From NCBI GenBank assembly GCA_023415145.1, contig JAEZLW010000104.1, positions 1 through 35,984 on the forward strand: a stretch of 35,984 bases of DNA, in the 5' to 3' direction. The translations under genes were made by a program, and so were the position numbers. Every line of letters begins with the position of its first letter. Position 1 is the first letter of the stretch. The notes below the pieces were generated by a model. The model saw only the letters and a program-made list of their open reading frames with translations, was not told where the DNA came from and did no database searches. This DNA is from Bacillota bacterium. GTDB taxonomy: Bacteria > Bacillota > Clostridia > Christensenellales > Aristaeellaceae. Positions 1 through 7,850 of this stretch are shown here, piece after piece.

Positions 1-2
1 CT

Positions 3-29
3 GAGGCGAAGAAAGAGTACGTGTTGTGA
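3..29 (+). CDS. C-terminal tail of an upstream gene (partial)
   Basis: Frame 3 of the window edge reads eight codons (EAKKEYVL) and then TGA at 27-29. A strong hairpin begins six bases later, as expected just after the end of a gene. Too little is visible to say what the protein is, and the frame could be open by chance. Confidence 0.3.
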   Translation, partial: EAKKEYVL

Positions 30-34
30 GGATA

Positions 35-74
35 TGCGGGGAGAGCTTGTATTGAAAAAGAAGCTCTCCCCGCA
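35..74 (+). terminator. Perfect 14-bp hairpin, probable terminator of the upstream gene
   Basis: Bases 35-48 (TGCGGGGAGAGCTT) are exactly complementary to 61-74, with a 12-nt loop. The hairpin lies right after a stop codon at 27-29. The 3' flank is C-rich rather than a T-run, so intrinsic termination is less certain than for the other terminators here; it may instead stabilise a 3' end. Confidence 0.45.
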
Positions 75-139
75 CCCCTCTCAAGAAAACCTCTATGGGT
101 TAATGCAAATGCTTCTGATCGTTCAAAATAGCACAGCAT

Positions 140-182
140 GGTGTGTATGTGTGCAGTTTACAATGCCAGTACACACCTTTTT
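140..182 (+). repeat. Inverted repeat followed by a T-run in the 5' region of the toroid gene
   Basis: GGTGTGTA (140-147) pairs with TACACACC (170-177) across a 22-nt loop, and TTTTT follows at 178-182. This has the form of a weak terminator or attenuator and sits about 45 bases before the start codon at 228. No good -35/-10 pair was found upstream of it. Confidence 0.3.
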
Positions 183-227
183 GTATTGTGGTAGAATAAG
201 GATATTGATTTTATGGAGGTTATGCAA

Positions 228-1172
228 ATGAAGAAGCTTACGTTGCTGGCGTTTCAAGAAATCAGAAGGTGGATGTATAGAAACGCCAGGCCTGTCGATT
301 TGGCGGTATGGCAGTATCATTTCGAGAACGGAAGCAGGGAAGCGGTGCTGAAAGCACTGTCCTTCTACCAGAATGAGGATGGCGGATTCGGCTACGCCCT
401 GGAAGCGGATAGCTGGAATCCCGGTTCTTCGCCGTATACTACCTTGAATGCCTTGAACATGCTAAAGTCAATTGGGTTTTTGGATATGCGCCATTCCATG
501 CTGCAAGGCATTCTCCGTTATTTTGACAACTGCCCGTACTGTTCGGAAGCAGGCTGGTATTTTGGCATACCCTCCAATAACGATCATCCCCATGCTCCCT
601 GGTGGACGTTTAATGAGCAGGCCAATGCCTACGAAAGCATTGGCCTTACGGCGGAGATTGCGGGTTTCATACTGCTGCATGGCGACAAGGAGTCCGGGTT
701 GTATGGTAAGGCGCTGGCGTTTGCTGATGCTATCATTGATAAGCTGAGAGCTCTTGACAAACACGGTGATATGGGTGTTGGCGGTTATTGCGTGCTGCTT
801 GATTGCATCCAAAAGGCCGGGCTGAACGGGCGGTATGACTGCGATTTCCTTAAGCGTACGCTGGCAACGTTGGTGCATGATACCATCGAACGGGATACAT
901 CCAAATGGGTGTACTACGGCGTACGGCCTTCCAACTACATCCATTCGCCGGAAAGCCCCTACTACAAGAAGAATGAAGGCATCTTGCTTACAGAACTAGA
1001 CTACCTGATTGATACCAGGCCGCTTCATGGCGTTTGGCCCATCACCTGGAGCTGGTTTGACAACAATGACAAGTACCCCAAGGAGTTTGCCATCAGCGAA
1101 AACTGGTGGAAGGCCGTGAAGGCTACGGAGAAAGTACTGCTCCTGAAAAACTTTGGTAGGCTGGAATCATGA
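228..1172 (+). CDS. Alpha/alpha-toroid (prenyltransferase/squalene-cyclase-like) protein of unknown role
   Basis: A 314-residue soluble protein. I chose the ATG at 228 because GGAGG (215-219) lies 8 bases before it; the in-frame ATGs at 213 and 222 overlap this ribosome-binding site. The motif NEDGGFGYALEAD near residue 50 resembles the QW-type repeats (Q/N-x-x-D-G-G-F/W) of terpenoid-cyclase/prenyltransferase alpha-alpha barrels, and aromatic segments such as AGWYFGIPSNNDHPHAPWW and HGVWPITWSWFDNND recur through the chain. It has no signal peptide or membrane segment. The DxDD or metal-binding motifs of true cyclases and prenyltransferases are not evident, so an enzymatic role is not claimed. 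It stands alone between an upstream inverted repeat and a strong terminator, so it is probably a single-gene transcript. The fold assignment is moderately sure; the function is unknown. Confidence 0.8.
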   Translation: MKKLTLLAFQEIRRWMYRNARPVDLAVWQYHFENGSREAVLKALSFYQNEDGGFGYALEADSWNPGSSPYTTLNALNMLKSIGFLDMRHSMLQGILRYFDNCPYCSEAGWYFGIPSNNDHPHAPWWTFNEQANAYESIGLTAEIAGFILLHGDKESGLYGKALAFADAIIDKLRALDKHGDMGVGGYCVLLDCIQKAGLNGRYDCDFLKRTLATLVHDTIERDTSKWVYYGVRPSNYIHSPESPYYKKNEGILLTELDYLIDTRPLHGVWPITWSWFDNNDKYPKEFAISENWWKAVKATEKVLLLKNFGRLES

Positions 1173-1211
1173 TATCTGGAGTAGAGATGCTGTAGCAAGT
1201 TGTATTTGTGA

Positions 1212-1256
1212 GCTGGGAGGGCTTCTTTCTCAAAAGAAGTCCTCCCAGCAATTTTT
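1212..1256 (+). terminator. Rho-independent terminator after the toroid gene
   Basis: A 17-bp stem pairs GCTGGGAGG-G-CTTCTTT (1212-1228) with AAAGAAG-T-CCTCCCAGC (1233-1249), with one G-T wobble and a 4-nt loop. TTTTTT follows at 1252-1257. It ends the transcript from 228-1172 and insulates the downstream regulator operon. Confidence 0.9.
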
Positions 1257-1280
1257 TGCGTTTCCTCCTGGGTGTTTTTG

Positions 1281-1289
1281 TGCTATATT
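1281..1289 (+). promoter_or_regulatory. Extended -10 promoter of the yesN-yesM operon
   Basis: TGC-TATATT fits an extended -10 (TGnTATAAT) 36 bases before the start codon at 1326. No good -35 lies at the normal distance (TTTCCT at 1261-1266). The palindrome TTGTT-acc-AACAA (1288-1300) overlaps the expected transcription start and could be an operator. Confidence 0.45.
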
Positions 1290-1325
1290 GTTACCAACAA
1301 ATGTGGGCAGGGGAATGAAAAGAGC

Positions 1326-2951
1326 ATGTACCGACTGATGCTGGTGGACGACGAGCCGGAAATTCGCGACGGGCTATTGGAGATCATCAATTGGGCACAG
1401 GAAGGCTTTGAAGTGGTAGGCGTGGCGGAAAACGGGCTGGAGGCGCTGCAGGTGGCACAGGCCGTTTCTCCCGACCTGGTGGTGACGGACATCCGCATGC
1501 CCTTTCTGGATGGGCTGGAAATGGCGCGGCGTATGCGCCAAATGCTGCCTACCGTGCAATTTGTGGTGTTGAGCGGCTATGACGAATTTGATTACGCCCG
1601 CCAGGCGATACAGATTCAAATCAAGGATTACGTATTGAAGCCCATTTCCTCCGACGAGTTTGTGCAGGTGCTGCGCCGCGTAAAAAGCCACCTGGACGAG
1701 GATTTTGCCCAGCGCAGCGATGTCATCACCCTTCGGGAGCATTTTAAAAGCAGCCTGCCCATATTGCGGGAGTTGTTGCTGACATCGCTTTTAAACGGCG
1801 GCATTTCTCCCGGAGAGGCGTCAATAAGCGCCGGCCGGTATGAGCTTTCCATCGAAAGCCCGCGCTATGCCGTGGCACTGATGCGCATCGGCGGCTCCAT
1901 TCCCGGGAAAGAGGAGCAGGACTTGAGCCGCGACCCGGAATTGATGCGCTTTGCGGTCATGAACATAGCCGAAGAAGTGCTGCAAGGCCAAACTTCCTGC
2001 CATGTGTTCCATTACAACGGGCTGATTGCCGCGCTGTTTTTAGTAAAGGATGAGGAGCGCCAGCCGTTTTCCCAGGTGCTGGATGTATTGGAGACGGTGA
2101 GGCAGACGGTACGCCGGTATTTGGACTGTATTGTCGCCATCGGCGTCAGCAACCCCTGTACCACGCTTCAACATCTGCATCATGCTGCCGTCCAGGCGGC
2201 CTCCGCGCTGGACCAGTCCGCCTTGCTGGAGGATAACCAGGTGTTGGCCATCGCCGATGTAGAGCCGGGTAGCGCCAGACAGCTTGCCGCCGAGGAGATC
2301 ACGCTTAGGGCGCTTTCCAACAGCATCAAGCTGGGCAATACGGGGGAAGCGGAGGACCTGGTGCGCCAATTGATAGAGGAAGCGCGAAAATCCAAGGCTG
2401 CCTTCCGTGATTATCAGGTGTATCTGCTGGAAGTGTTCCTGGCCATCATCCGAACAGGCCGTGATATGGAAGTTGAATGGACCGACGCTGGGGAAGGGCC
2501 GGGGCTGTCTTTGGAGAGCATGCTCAAAAGCCGCGACCTGGAGGAGGCGGAGGCCATGCTCCGGGCGTTATGCCGCCATCTTACCGGCTCCATACGGGAT
2601 ACGCGTCTGGAATCTGGCAGGCTGATGGTGCAAAAGGCGGTGGAATATGTCAGCGGGCGGTATATGAGCAGTGATATTTCCCTGGAAAGGGTATGCCGCC
2701 ATCTGCATATCAGCACCGCCTATTTCAGCACGCTGTTCAAGCGGGAAATGAAAAAGACGTTTCACCAGTATTTGACTGAGCTGCGCATGGACAAGGCCAT
2801 GACGCTGCTAACAGGGAGTGATTTAAAGACAGCGGATATTGCACTGCAGGTAGGTTTGGGCGATCCCAGCTATTTCAGCTATTCCTTCAAGAAGCACTTT
2901 GGCATTTCTCCGTCTCAGGCCCGTAAAAACCCCAGGGAGGAAAGGCCATGA
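1326..2951 (+). CDS. YesN-type response regulator with AraC DNA-binding domain
   Basis: A 541-residue cytoplasmic transcription regulator. The N-terminal receiver domain (about 1-120) keeps the acidic pair D8/D9, the phospho-acceptor D55 in VVTDIRMP, and the conserved lysine in YVLKPIS near 105. A central linker of about 300 residues, typical of YesN proteins, is followed by a C-terminal pair of AraC-type helix-turn-helix motifs (about 440-535, ending DPSYFSYSFKKHFGISPSQ). The ATG at 1326 starts exactly at the receiver domain; in-frame sequence upstream is not conserved-looking. It overlaps the kinase gene by 4 bases, so the two are co-translated and surely partners. The likely job is to activate carbohydrate genes when the YesM kinase senses an extracellular sugar. 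The target genes are not obvious from this window. Confidence 0.95.
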   Translation: MYRLMLVDDEPEIRDGLLEIINWAQEGFEVVGVAENGLEALQVAQAVSPDLVVTDIRMPFLDGLEMARRMRQMLPTVQFVVLSGYDEFDYARQAIQIQIKDYVLKPISSDEFVQVLRRVKSHLDEDFAQRSDVITLREHFKSSLPILRELLLTSLLNGGISPGEASISAGRYELSIESPRYAVALMRIGGSIPGKEEQDLSRDPELMRFAVMNIAEEVLQGQTSCHVFHYNGLIAALFLVKDEERQPFSQVLDVLETVRQTVRRYLDCIVAIGVSNPCTTLQHLHHAAVQAASALDQSALLEDNQVLAIADVEPGSARQLAAEEITLRALSNSIKLGNTGEAEDLVRQLIEEARKSKAAFRDYQVYLLEVFLAIIRTGRDMEVEWTDAGEGPGLSLESMLKSRDLEEAEAMLRALCRHLTGSIRDTRLESGRLMVQKAVEYVSGRYMSSDISLERVCRHLHISTAYFSTLFKREMKKTFHQYLTELRMDKAMTLLTGSDLKTADIALQVGLGDPSYFSYSFKKHFGISPSQARKNPREERP

Positions 2952-4696
2952 GGCTTCACTTTCCAAGGAAAACGGAAGGCAACAGCCTTCAAATGGTGAT
3001 CACCGCCTTTTTCATGGGCGGAATGATACTTCTTTTGCTTTTTGTAAGCGTCAGCCTTGTTACGCGCATGAGCCATATCTTGGAAGAAAACGCCATGTCG
3101 CGCACCCGGCAGACGGTGGACCAGGGCAACGCCAGTCTAGGTGTGTATGTGAGCGGGATGCTGGAGACCATGGACTATCTGGGCAACCTGGTGACTGCAT
3201 CGCCGGATGTTTCGCTCATAGAGCTCAAGGAAGATATGGTTTTTTTGCAAAAGAGCCGCAAGGATGTGGCGGCCATGGCGTTGTTTTCTCCGCAGGGAGA
3301 ACTCCTGGCCGGTACGGCGGGAGGCCTTTCCAAACCCGCCAGCGAAACAACGTCCTACGGCTGGTTTCAAAAGCCCAAAAAATCCGGCACGACCACGGTT
3401 TTCTTTTCCTCCCCCTATGTGCAGAACATATTTGCCGGGCAGTATGCCTGGGTCATCACCTTAAGCCGGGCTGTGGAGTATAGGCGAGATGGCCAGCGGG
3501 AGACGGGCGTGCTGATGGCCGATTTTGCTTTCAGTGCCATCTCCAGCCTGTGCGAAAACATCAGCCTGGGTGAGAGCGGTTATGTATACCTGGTCGATAC
3601 GGAAACGGAGATCGTGTATCACCCGCAGCAACAGTTGATTTACGCGGGGCTTAAGAAAGAAAACCTCTTAGCCGTCCGTCAGCAGGTGTTTGGCCGGTGC
3701 CGTGATGTGCTGGACGGACGGGAGCGGCTGCTTACCATCACCACGGTGGACTATACCCGCTGGCGCATGGTGGGTGTGGCATACCTGGATGAAATACTTT
3801 CCATACAGCCGGAGCTGTTTCGGGTGATGACAGCCATACTGCTGGCCGGTGCGCTGCTTGCTGTGGTGGTGGCCATCCTTTCCGCCGTGCATGTGGCAAC
3901 ACCCATTTTTCAACTGGAAAAGATCATGGCCAAGGTGGAGGCCGGCAACCTGGATGTATGCATCCAGGAGCAGGGCTTTGCGGAGATCAGGTCGTTAAGC
4001 CGCACTTTCAACCATATGCTCAGCCGCATCCGCCGCCTGATGGATCAAATTGTGCACGAGCAGGAGACAAAGCGCCTTCACGAACTGAATGCATTGCAGG
4101 CGCAGATCAACCCCCACTTTTTGTATAATACGCTGGATTCCATTGTATGGATGGAGGAGCGTGGCCGCAGCCGGGAGGCCATTGTGATGGTTACGGCTCT
4201 GGCAAGGCTTTTCCGCATTTCCATCAGCAAAGGCCGCAACATCATCTCCGTTCGGGAAGAACTGGAGCATGTGCGCAACTACCTGATCATTCAAAAAATG
4301 CGCTTCAAGAACAAGTTCGACTATACCATTGACGCACAGGAGGAGACGCTTGACCTGCGCACCATCAAGCTGATTGTACAGCCAATTGTGGAAAACGCCA
4401 TTCAGCACGGGCTGGAGGAATACTCCGTGGAGGAAGGGCTGGTTTCAATCAGCGCCTATCTGGAGGGTGAAACCCTCGTCTTCCGCGTGCGGGACAATGG
4501 CGCTGGCATGGCACCCCAGCAAGTGGAAAACATATTGACTTCTCCTGCCGGGCGTTCGGGCATTGGTGTGAAGAACGTGCATGAGCGGATTCAACTGACC
4601 TTTGGCAAGGAATATGGCCTTACCATTAGCAGTGTGCAGGATGAAGGCACCGAGGTATTGATCCGCTTGCCGGCAAGACAGGAGGGGATGGAATGA
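2948..4696 (+). CDS. YesM-family sensor histidine kinase
   Basis: A 582-residue membrane kinase. Visible order: TM1 (about 17-38), an extracellular Cache-like sensor region (about 40-290), TM2 (about 293-315), HAMP (about 316-368), the His_kinase domain with the phospho-acceptor H390 in the family motif INPHFLYNTL, and an HATPase domain with N-box IVENAIQHG, DNGAGMA and a final GIGVKNVHERI box. All catalytic motifs look intact. The start ATG at 2948 overlaps the regulator stop (ATGA) and has GGGAGG about 7 bases upstream. The gene also overlaps the next one by ATGA, so the three form a translationally coupled unit. By family knowledge, YesM kinases phosphorylate YesN regulators in response to carbohydrates. 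The neighbouring binding protein may present the ligand to its extracellular domain. Confidence 0.95.
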   Translation: MRLHFPRKTEGNSLQMVITAFFMGGMILLLLFVSVSLVTRMSHILEENAMSRTRQTVDQGNASLGVYVSGMLETMDYLGNLVTASPDVSLIELKEDMVFLQKSRKDVAAMALFSPQGELLAGTAGGLSKPASETTSYGWFQKPKKSGTTTVFFSSPYVQNIFAGQYAWVITLSRAVEYRRDGQRETGVLMADFAFSAISSLCENISLGESGYVYLVDTETEIVYHPQQQLIYAGLKKENLLAVRQQVFGRCRDVLDGRERLLTITTVDYTRWRMVGVAYLDEILSIQPELFRVMTAILLAGALLAVVVAILSAVHVATPIFQLEKIMAKVEAGNLDVCIQEQGFAEIRSLSRTFNHMLSRIRRLMDQIVHEQETKRLHELNALQAQINPHFLYNTLDSIVWMEERGRSREAIVMVTALARLFRISISKGRNIISVREELEHVRNYLIIQKMRFKNKFDYTIDAQEETLDLRTIKLIVQPIVENAIQHGLEEYSVEEGLVSISAYLEGETLVFRVRDNGAGMAPQQVENILTSPAGRSGIGVKNVHERIQLTFGKEYGLTISSVQDEGTEVLIRLPARQEGME

Positions 4697-5658
4697 AAAA
4701 GCATGTGATTGTCTCCATCCTTTGCGTTGCCCTTGCGGCGCTTGCCCTTATATGGGGCCTGTCGCCCGTTGCGAATACCCGCACCCAGGTGGTAGAAGGA
4801 ACGGTGGCCCTTTTGCTGGATACCGACATAGGCGCAGGCCCGCTGCAAATGAAGCAAGGGGCCAAGCAGGCTGCCCGTGAGCAAAAGGTGGATCTGATTA
4901 CCGCTACGGCGGATTATTCCGGCAATGCAGCAAAGAGCCAGGCGGATCTGATGATGCAGCTTTTGGAAAGGGATGTGCGGGCGCTTTTGCTGGTGCCCGT
5001 TTCGGGTGCTGACCTGAATGAGCCCCTGAAAGAGGCAGAAAGGCGCAAGGTGCCGGTGCTTACATTGGCAGAAACGCCCATTGCAGGCGGAACGGCCTGC
5101 ACCATCAGCGCCAACCACCAGGAGGCCGGGGTTTTGGCGGCAAAGTCTTTGTTATCGCGCATGGGCAAGCCGGGCTACGTACTGCTCATTACGGGAGATG
5201 CGCAGGACATGGCCGCAAATATACGTAAATCCGGCGCGATGACCATACTCTCTACTGAGCCGGAGATGAAAATCACTTTGGAAACATCACTGGAGGGCAA
5301 AACCATAGAGGATGTCCAGGCTTTGCTTGATAAAAATCCCAATATAAATGGCATCCTGGCGCTTACCGGGCCTGGCACGGACATTTGTGCACAGGCCTTG
5401 GGCCGTACCTTTATGGATATTCCCCTGGTGGGCATGGACTGCGGGCAGAACAGGAATCTGTACCTGGAAAACGGGCAGGTGGATGCCGTGGTGGTGGGCA
5501 TGCCCTTTGCCATGGGGTATCTTGGCGTACAGTTTGCCATGCAATCGCTTTCCGGGCAGAGCATACCCAATTGGTATTACACGGAAAGCCGCGTCATTGA
5601 TAGGGAGAACATGTATCTTCCGGAAAACCAGAAGCTTGCTTTTCCGCTGCTGCAGTAG
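4693..5658 (+). CDS. RbsB-like periplasmic sugar-binding protein, probable sensory subunit
   Basis: A 321-residue protein with an N-terminal hydrophobic segment (about 5-22) and a type I periplasmic-binding fold of the RbsB/LacI kind. Recognisable stretches are VALLLDTDIGAGPLQMKQGA, a second-strand region ALLLVPVSGADLNEPL, and the C-terminal lobe ILALTGPGTDICAQAL then LVGMDCGQN. There is no canonical lipobox (the only early Cys is in SILC), so the hydrophobic segment may act as a membrane anchor. Its ATG overlaps the kinase stop codon. No ATPase or permease gene accompanies it, which argues against a transport role and for a sensor role beside the kinase, as described for XylFII-LytS-type three-component systems. 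The ligand is unknown; a pentose, hexose or related sugar is likely. Confidence 0.88.
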   Translation: MKKHVIVSILCVALAALALIWGLSPVANTRTQVVEGTVALLLDTDIGAGPLQMKQGAKQAAREQKVDLITATADYSGNAAKSQADLMMQLLERDVRALLLVPVSGADLNEPLKEAERRKVPVLTLAETPIAGGTACTISANHQEAGVLAAKSLLSRMGKPGYVLLITGDAQDMAANIRKSGAMTILSTEPEMKITLETSLEGKTIEDVQALLDKNPNINGILALTGPGTDICAQALGRTFMDIPLVGMDCGQNRNLYLENGQVDAVVVGMPFAMGYLGVQFAMQSLSGQSIPNWYYTESRVIDRENMYLPENQKLAFPLLQ

Positions 5659-5721
5659 CTGGACGGAAGTTGCAGCTAAGAAATACGGCATGGATGAATT
5701 ACTGCCGGAATAATGTAAAAC

Positions 5722-5746
5722 ACCCTCAAGACGGTGAAAGGAGGGT
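5722..5746 (+). promoter_or_regulatory. Hairpin that would mask the ribosome-binding site
   Basis: ACCCTC (5722-5727) is complementary to GAGGGT (5741-5746), which overlaps the AGGAGGG ribosome-binding site of the gene starting at 5752. Pairing would hide the site. The stem is only 6 bp, so control by folding is a guess. Confidence 0.25.
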
Positions 5747-5751
5747 CTGTC

Positions 5752-6462
5752 ATGGATGCGTTATCCAAAGATTTCAAAGACTTTTTGCTTAAAAAAGGCG
5801 CGTCGCTGTGCGGCTTCGCCAATCTTGACGGGATTGTGGAGGGGGATTTGCACTTTGGTGTATCCGTGGCGGTGAAGCTGCCTGTTCACATTGTACAGTC
5901 CATCGAAGACGGACCCAGCAGAGCATATTTTGACGCTTATCACGCCATCAATGGCCAGTTGGATGGGATTGTGACGGCGGGAATGGAATATTTGCAGGCG
6001 AAGGGATACCGAGCACATGCAAAGACCAGGGCGAATGTGAAGGAGCACGAAGGGTACCGCACCGACCTGCCCCATAAAACCGTGGCTACCAGGGCCGGTC
6101 TGGGCTGGATTGGAAAAAGCGCGCTGCTGGTGAACCGTGAGTTTGGCCCGGCCATAAGGCTTTCCTCCCTTTTGACCGATGCGCCACTTTCGGTGGGTGA
6201 ACCGATCAACAAGTCACAATGCGGAAATTGCACCGCCTGCATGGACCACTGCCCCGGAAATGCCATATCCGGAAAGCAGTGGGATGTCCATATGGACCGG
6301 GACGCGTTTTATGATGCCGCTGCTTGCCGCAAGGCGGCCAGAGCGATATCGGCAAAGCTGCTCAGTGAAGAAATCTCTCTGTGCGGCAAATGCATTGTGG
6401 TTTGCCCGTATACCAAGGCATATATGCGGCGCTTTTTGGAAAATGGGCAGAGTACGTTGTAA
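5752..6462 (+). CDS. QueG-like double 4Fe-4S protein (short epoxyqueuosine-reductase homologue)
   Basis: A 236-residue soluble protein. The middle contains the QueG signature RTDLPHKTVATRAGLGWIGK followed by LLVNREFGP, the region that in QueG holds the catalytic Asp and cobalamin contacts. The C-terminal part carries two ferredoxin-like clusters: CGNCTACMDHCP and CGKCIVVCP with an extra Cys in AACRKAA. The protein is much shorter than full QueG (about 350-390 residues) and lacks the C-terminal HEAT region, which suggests it does not act on tRNA. Short homologues are usually listed only as 4Fe-4S double-cluster proteins. The ATG at 5752 is preceded by AGGAGGG at 5739-5745; a GTG at 5734 is in frame but overlaps that site. 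It is likely a corrinoid or electron-transfer enzyme of unknown substrate; the next gene, FprA, is another redox protein. Confidence 0.85.
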   Translation: MDALSKDFKDFLLKKGASLCGFANLDGIVEGDLHFGVSVAVKLPVHIVQSIEDGPSRAYFDAYHAINGQLDGIVTAGMEYLQAKGYRAHAKTRANVKEHEGYRTDLPHKTVATRAGLGWIGKSALLVNREFGPAIRLSSLLTDAPLSVGEPINKSQCGNCTACMDHCPGNAISGKQWDVHMDRDAFYDAAACRKAARAISAKLLSEEISLCGKCIVVCPYTKAYMRRFLENGQSTL

Positions 6463-6527
6463 AAACAACGGAAAAGCTTGGCTGTCATGGGTATACTAAA
6501 GACAAGCAATGCAAAGGAGGCATCCTT

Positions 6528-7721
6528 ATGGGCAAGCAGCTTACGCAAAAGGTGACCTGGGTAGGCAAGGTGGATTGGGAACTGAAACGGTTCCATGGGG
6601 AGGAATACTCCACATGGAAGGGTTCCTCCTACAACTCATATCTTGTGCGGGATGAAAAGACAGCGCTCATCGATACGGTGTGGCAGCCTTTTGACAAGGA
6701 ATTCGTATCCCGCTTAAAGCAGGAGATCAGCTTAAGAGATATTGATTACATCGTCATCAACCACGGGGAAATTGACCACAGCGGCGCGCTGCCGGAGTTG
6801 ATGCGCGCTATCCCAGACAAGCCCATCTACTGTACTGCCAATGCCGTGAAGTCTTTGAAGGGCCATTACCATGAGGATTGGCGCTTCGTGCCCGTGAAAA
6901 CGGGGGATACGCTTTCATTGGGTTCCATGTCCTTGGTGTTTGTGGAAGCGCCAATGCTCCATTGGCCGGATTCCATGTTTACCTACCTGACAGGGGAGAA
7001 CATACTCTTTTCCAACGATGCCTTTGGCCAGCACTATGCCACCGAATCATTGTACAATGACGTGGTGGACCAGGCGGAGCTGTACAGTGAGGCAGTGAAA
7101 TATTACGCCAACATCCTGACGCCTTTTTCACCCCTGGTGACGAAAAAGATCAAGGAGGTCTTGGGCCTGTCTCTGCCGGTTGATATGATCTGCCCAAGCC
7201 ATGGCGTGATCTGGAAAGACAATCCCGTGCAAATCGTGGAGCAGTACTTACAATGGGCCGACAACTATCAGGAAAATCAAATCACCCTGATCTACGATAC
7301 CATGTGGAATGCCACCAGAAAAATGGCGGAAGCCATCGCCGCTGGCATCAGGGACAGGGATGATGCTGTTACCGTCAAGCTGATGCACGCCTCCAAGGAG
7401 GACAAAAACGACATAATCACCCAGGTGTTCCGCTCCAAGGCCGTTTTGCTGGGCTCGTCCACCATCAACAATGGCTATCTGTCCGCCCTGGGCGGACTGC
7501 TGGAAATGATGCGCGGCCTGAAATTTCAAAACAAGAAGGCGGCGGCCTTCGGCAGCTACGGCTGGAGCGGCGAGGCAGTGAAGATGCTGAACAAGGGCCT
7601 TGGTGAAGCGGGGTTTGCGCTTATCAATGACGGGCTGCGCGCCATGTGGGTGCCGGACGAAAAGTCGTTGGATTTGTGCTTTGCCTTTGGGCAGGAGATT
7701 GCCGCCGGTATCCGGGACTAA
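6528..7721 (+). CDS. FprA-type flavo-diiron protein (O2/NO reductase)
   Basis: A 397-residue cytoplasmic enzyme. The N-terminal metallo-beta-lactamase-like domain holds the diiron site: H79-x-E81-x-D83-H84 (NHGEIDHSG), H145 (PMLHWPD), D164 (FSNDAFG) and H225 (CPSHGVIW). The C-terminal flavodoxin domain (about 252-397) begins with LIYDTMWNATRKMA and contains GSSTINNG and AFGSYGWSGEAV for FMN binding. There is no rubredoxin domain, so it is class A like clostridial and Moorella FprA rather than flavorubredoxin. By family knowledge it reduces O2 to water and/or NO to N2O using electrons from a rubredoxin or flavin reductase, which protects anaerobes. The start at 6528 has AAAGGAGG 8 bases upstream. 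A strong terminator follows. It lies 65 bases after the QueG-like gene, possibly in the same transcript. Confidence 0.95.
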   Translation: MGKQLTQKVTWVGKVDWELKRFHGEEYSTWKGSSYNSYLVRDEKTALIDTVWQPFDKEFVSRLKQEISLRDIDYIVINHGEIDHSGALPELMRAIPDKPIYCTANAVKSLKGHYHEDWRFVPVKTGDTLSLGSMSLVFVEAPMLHWPDSMFTYLTGENILFSNDAFGQHYATESLYNDVVDQAELYSEAVKYYANILTPFSPLVTKKIKEVLGLSLPVDMICPSHGVIWKDNPVQIVEQYLQWADNYQENQITLIYDTMWNATRKMAEAIAAGIRDRDDAVTVKLMHASKEDKNDIITQVFRSKAVLLGSSTINNGYLSALGGLLEMMRGLKFQNKKAAAFGSYGWSGEAVKMLNKGLGEAGFALINDGLRAMWVPDEKSLDLCFAFGQEIAAGIRD

Positions 7722-7731
7722 GCGAATCGAT

Positions 7732-7773
7732 GCCGCCTCCCTCTGCTGTATGCGGGCGGGAGGCGGCTTTTTT
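7732..7773 (+). terminator. Rho-independent terminator after fprA
   Basis: GCCGCCTCCC (7732-7741) pairs perfectly with GGGAGGCGGC (7758-7767) around a 16-nt loop, followed by TTTTTT (7768-7773). It separates the flavoprotein gene from the dCTP deaminase gene. Confidence 0.92.
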
Positions 7774-7786
7774 GTTGCCTTACCCC

Positions 7787-7817
7787 TTGTCAGATACACC
7801 GTGATATGGTGTATAAT
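7787..7817 (+). promoter_or_regulatory. Promoter of the dCTP deaminase gene
   Basis: TTGTCA (7787-7792) and a perfect TATAAT (7812-7817) are separated by 19 bases, slightly long. The start codon is 33 bases downstream. Confidence 0.6.
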
Positions 7818-7850
7818 GGGATATCACAGATGTGTAAAGGGGGATAGCCA

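Noticed and set aside
5659..5713. Protein-like tail (WTEVAAKKYGMDELLPE) after the sugar-binding protein stop, in another frame
   Set aside because: It could suggest a frameshift at the end of the binding-protein gene, but the gene already ends at a length normal for the family and the tail is too short to judge.
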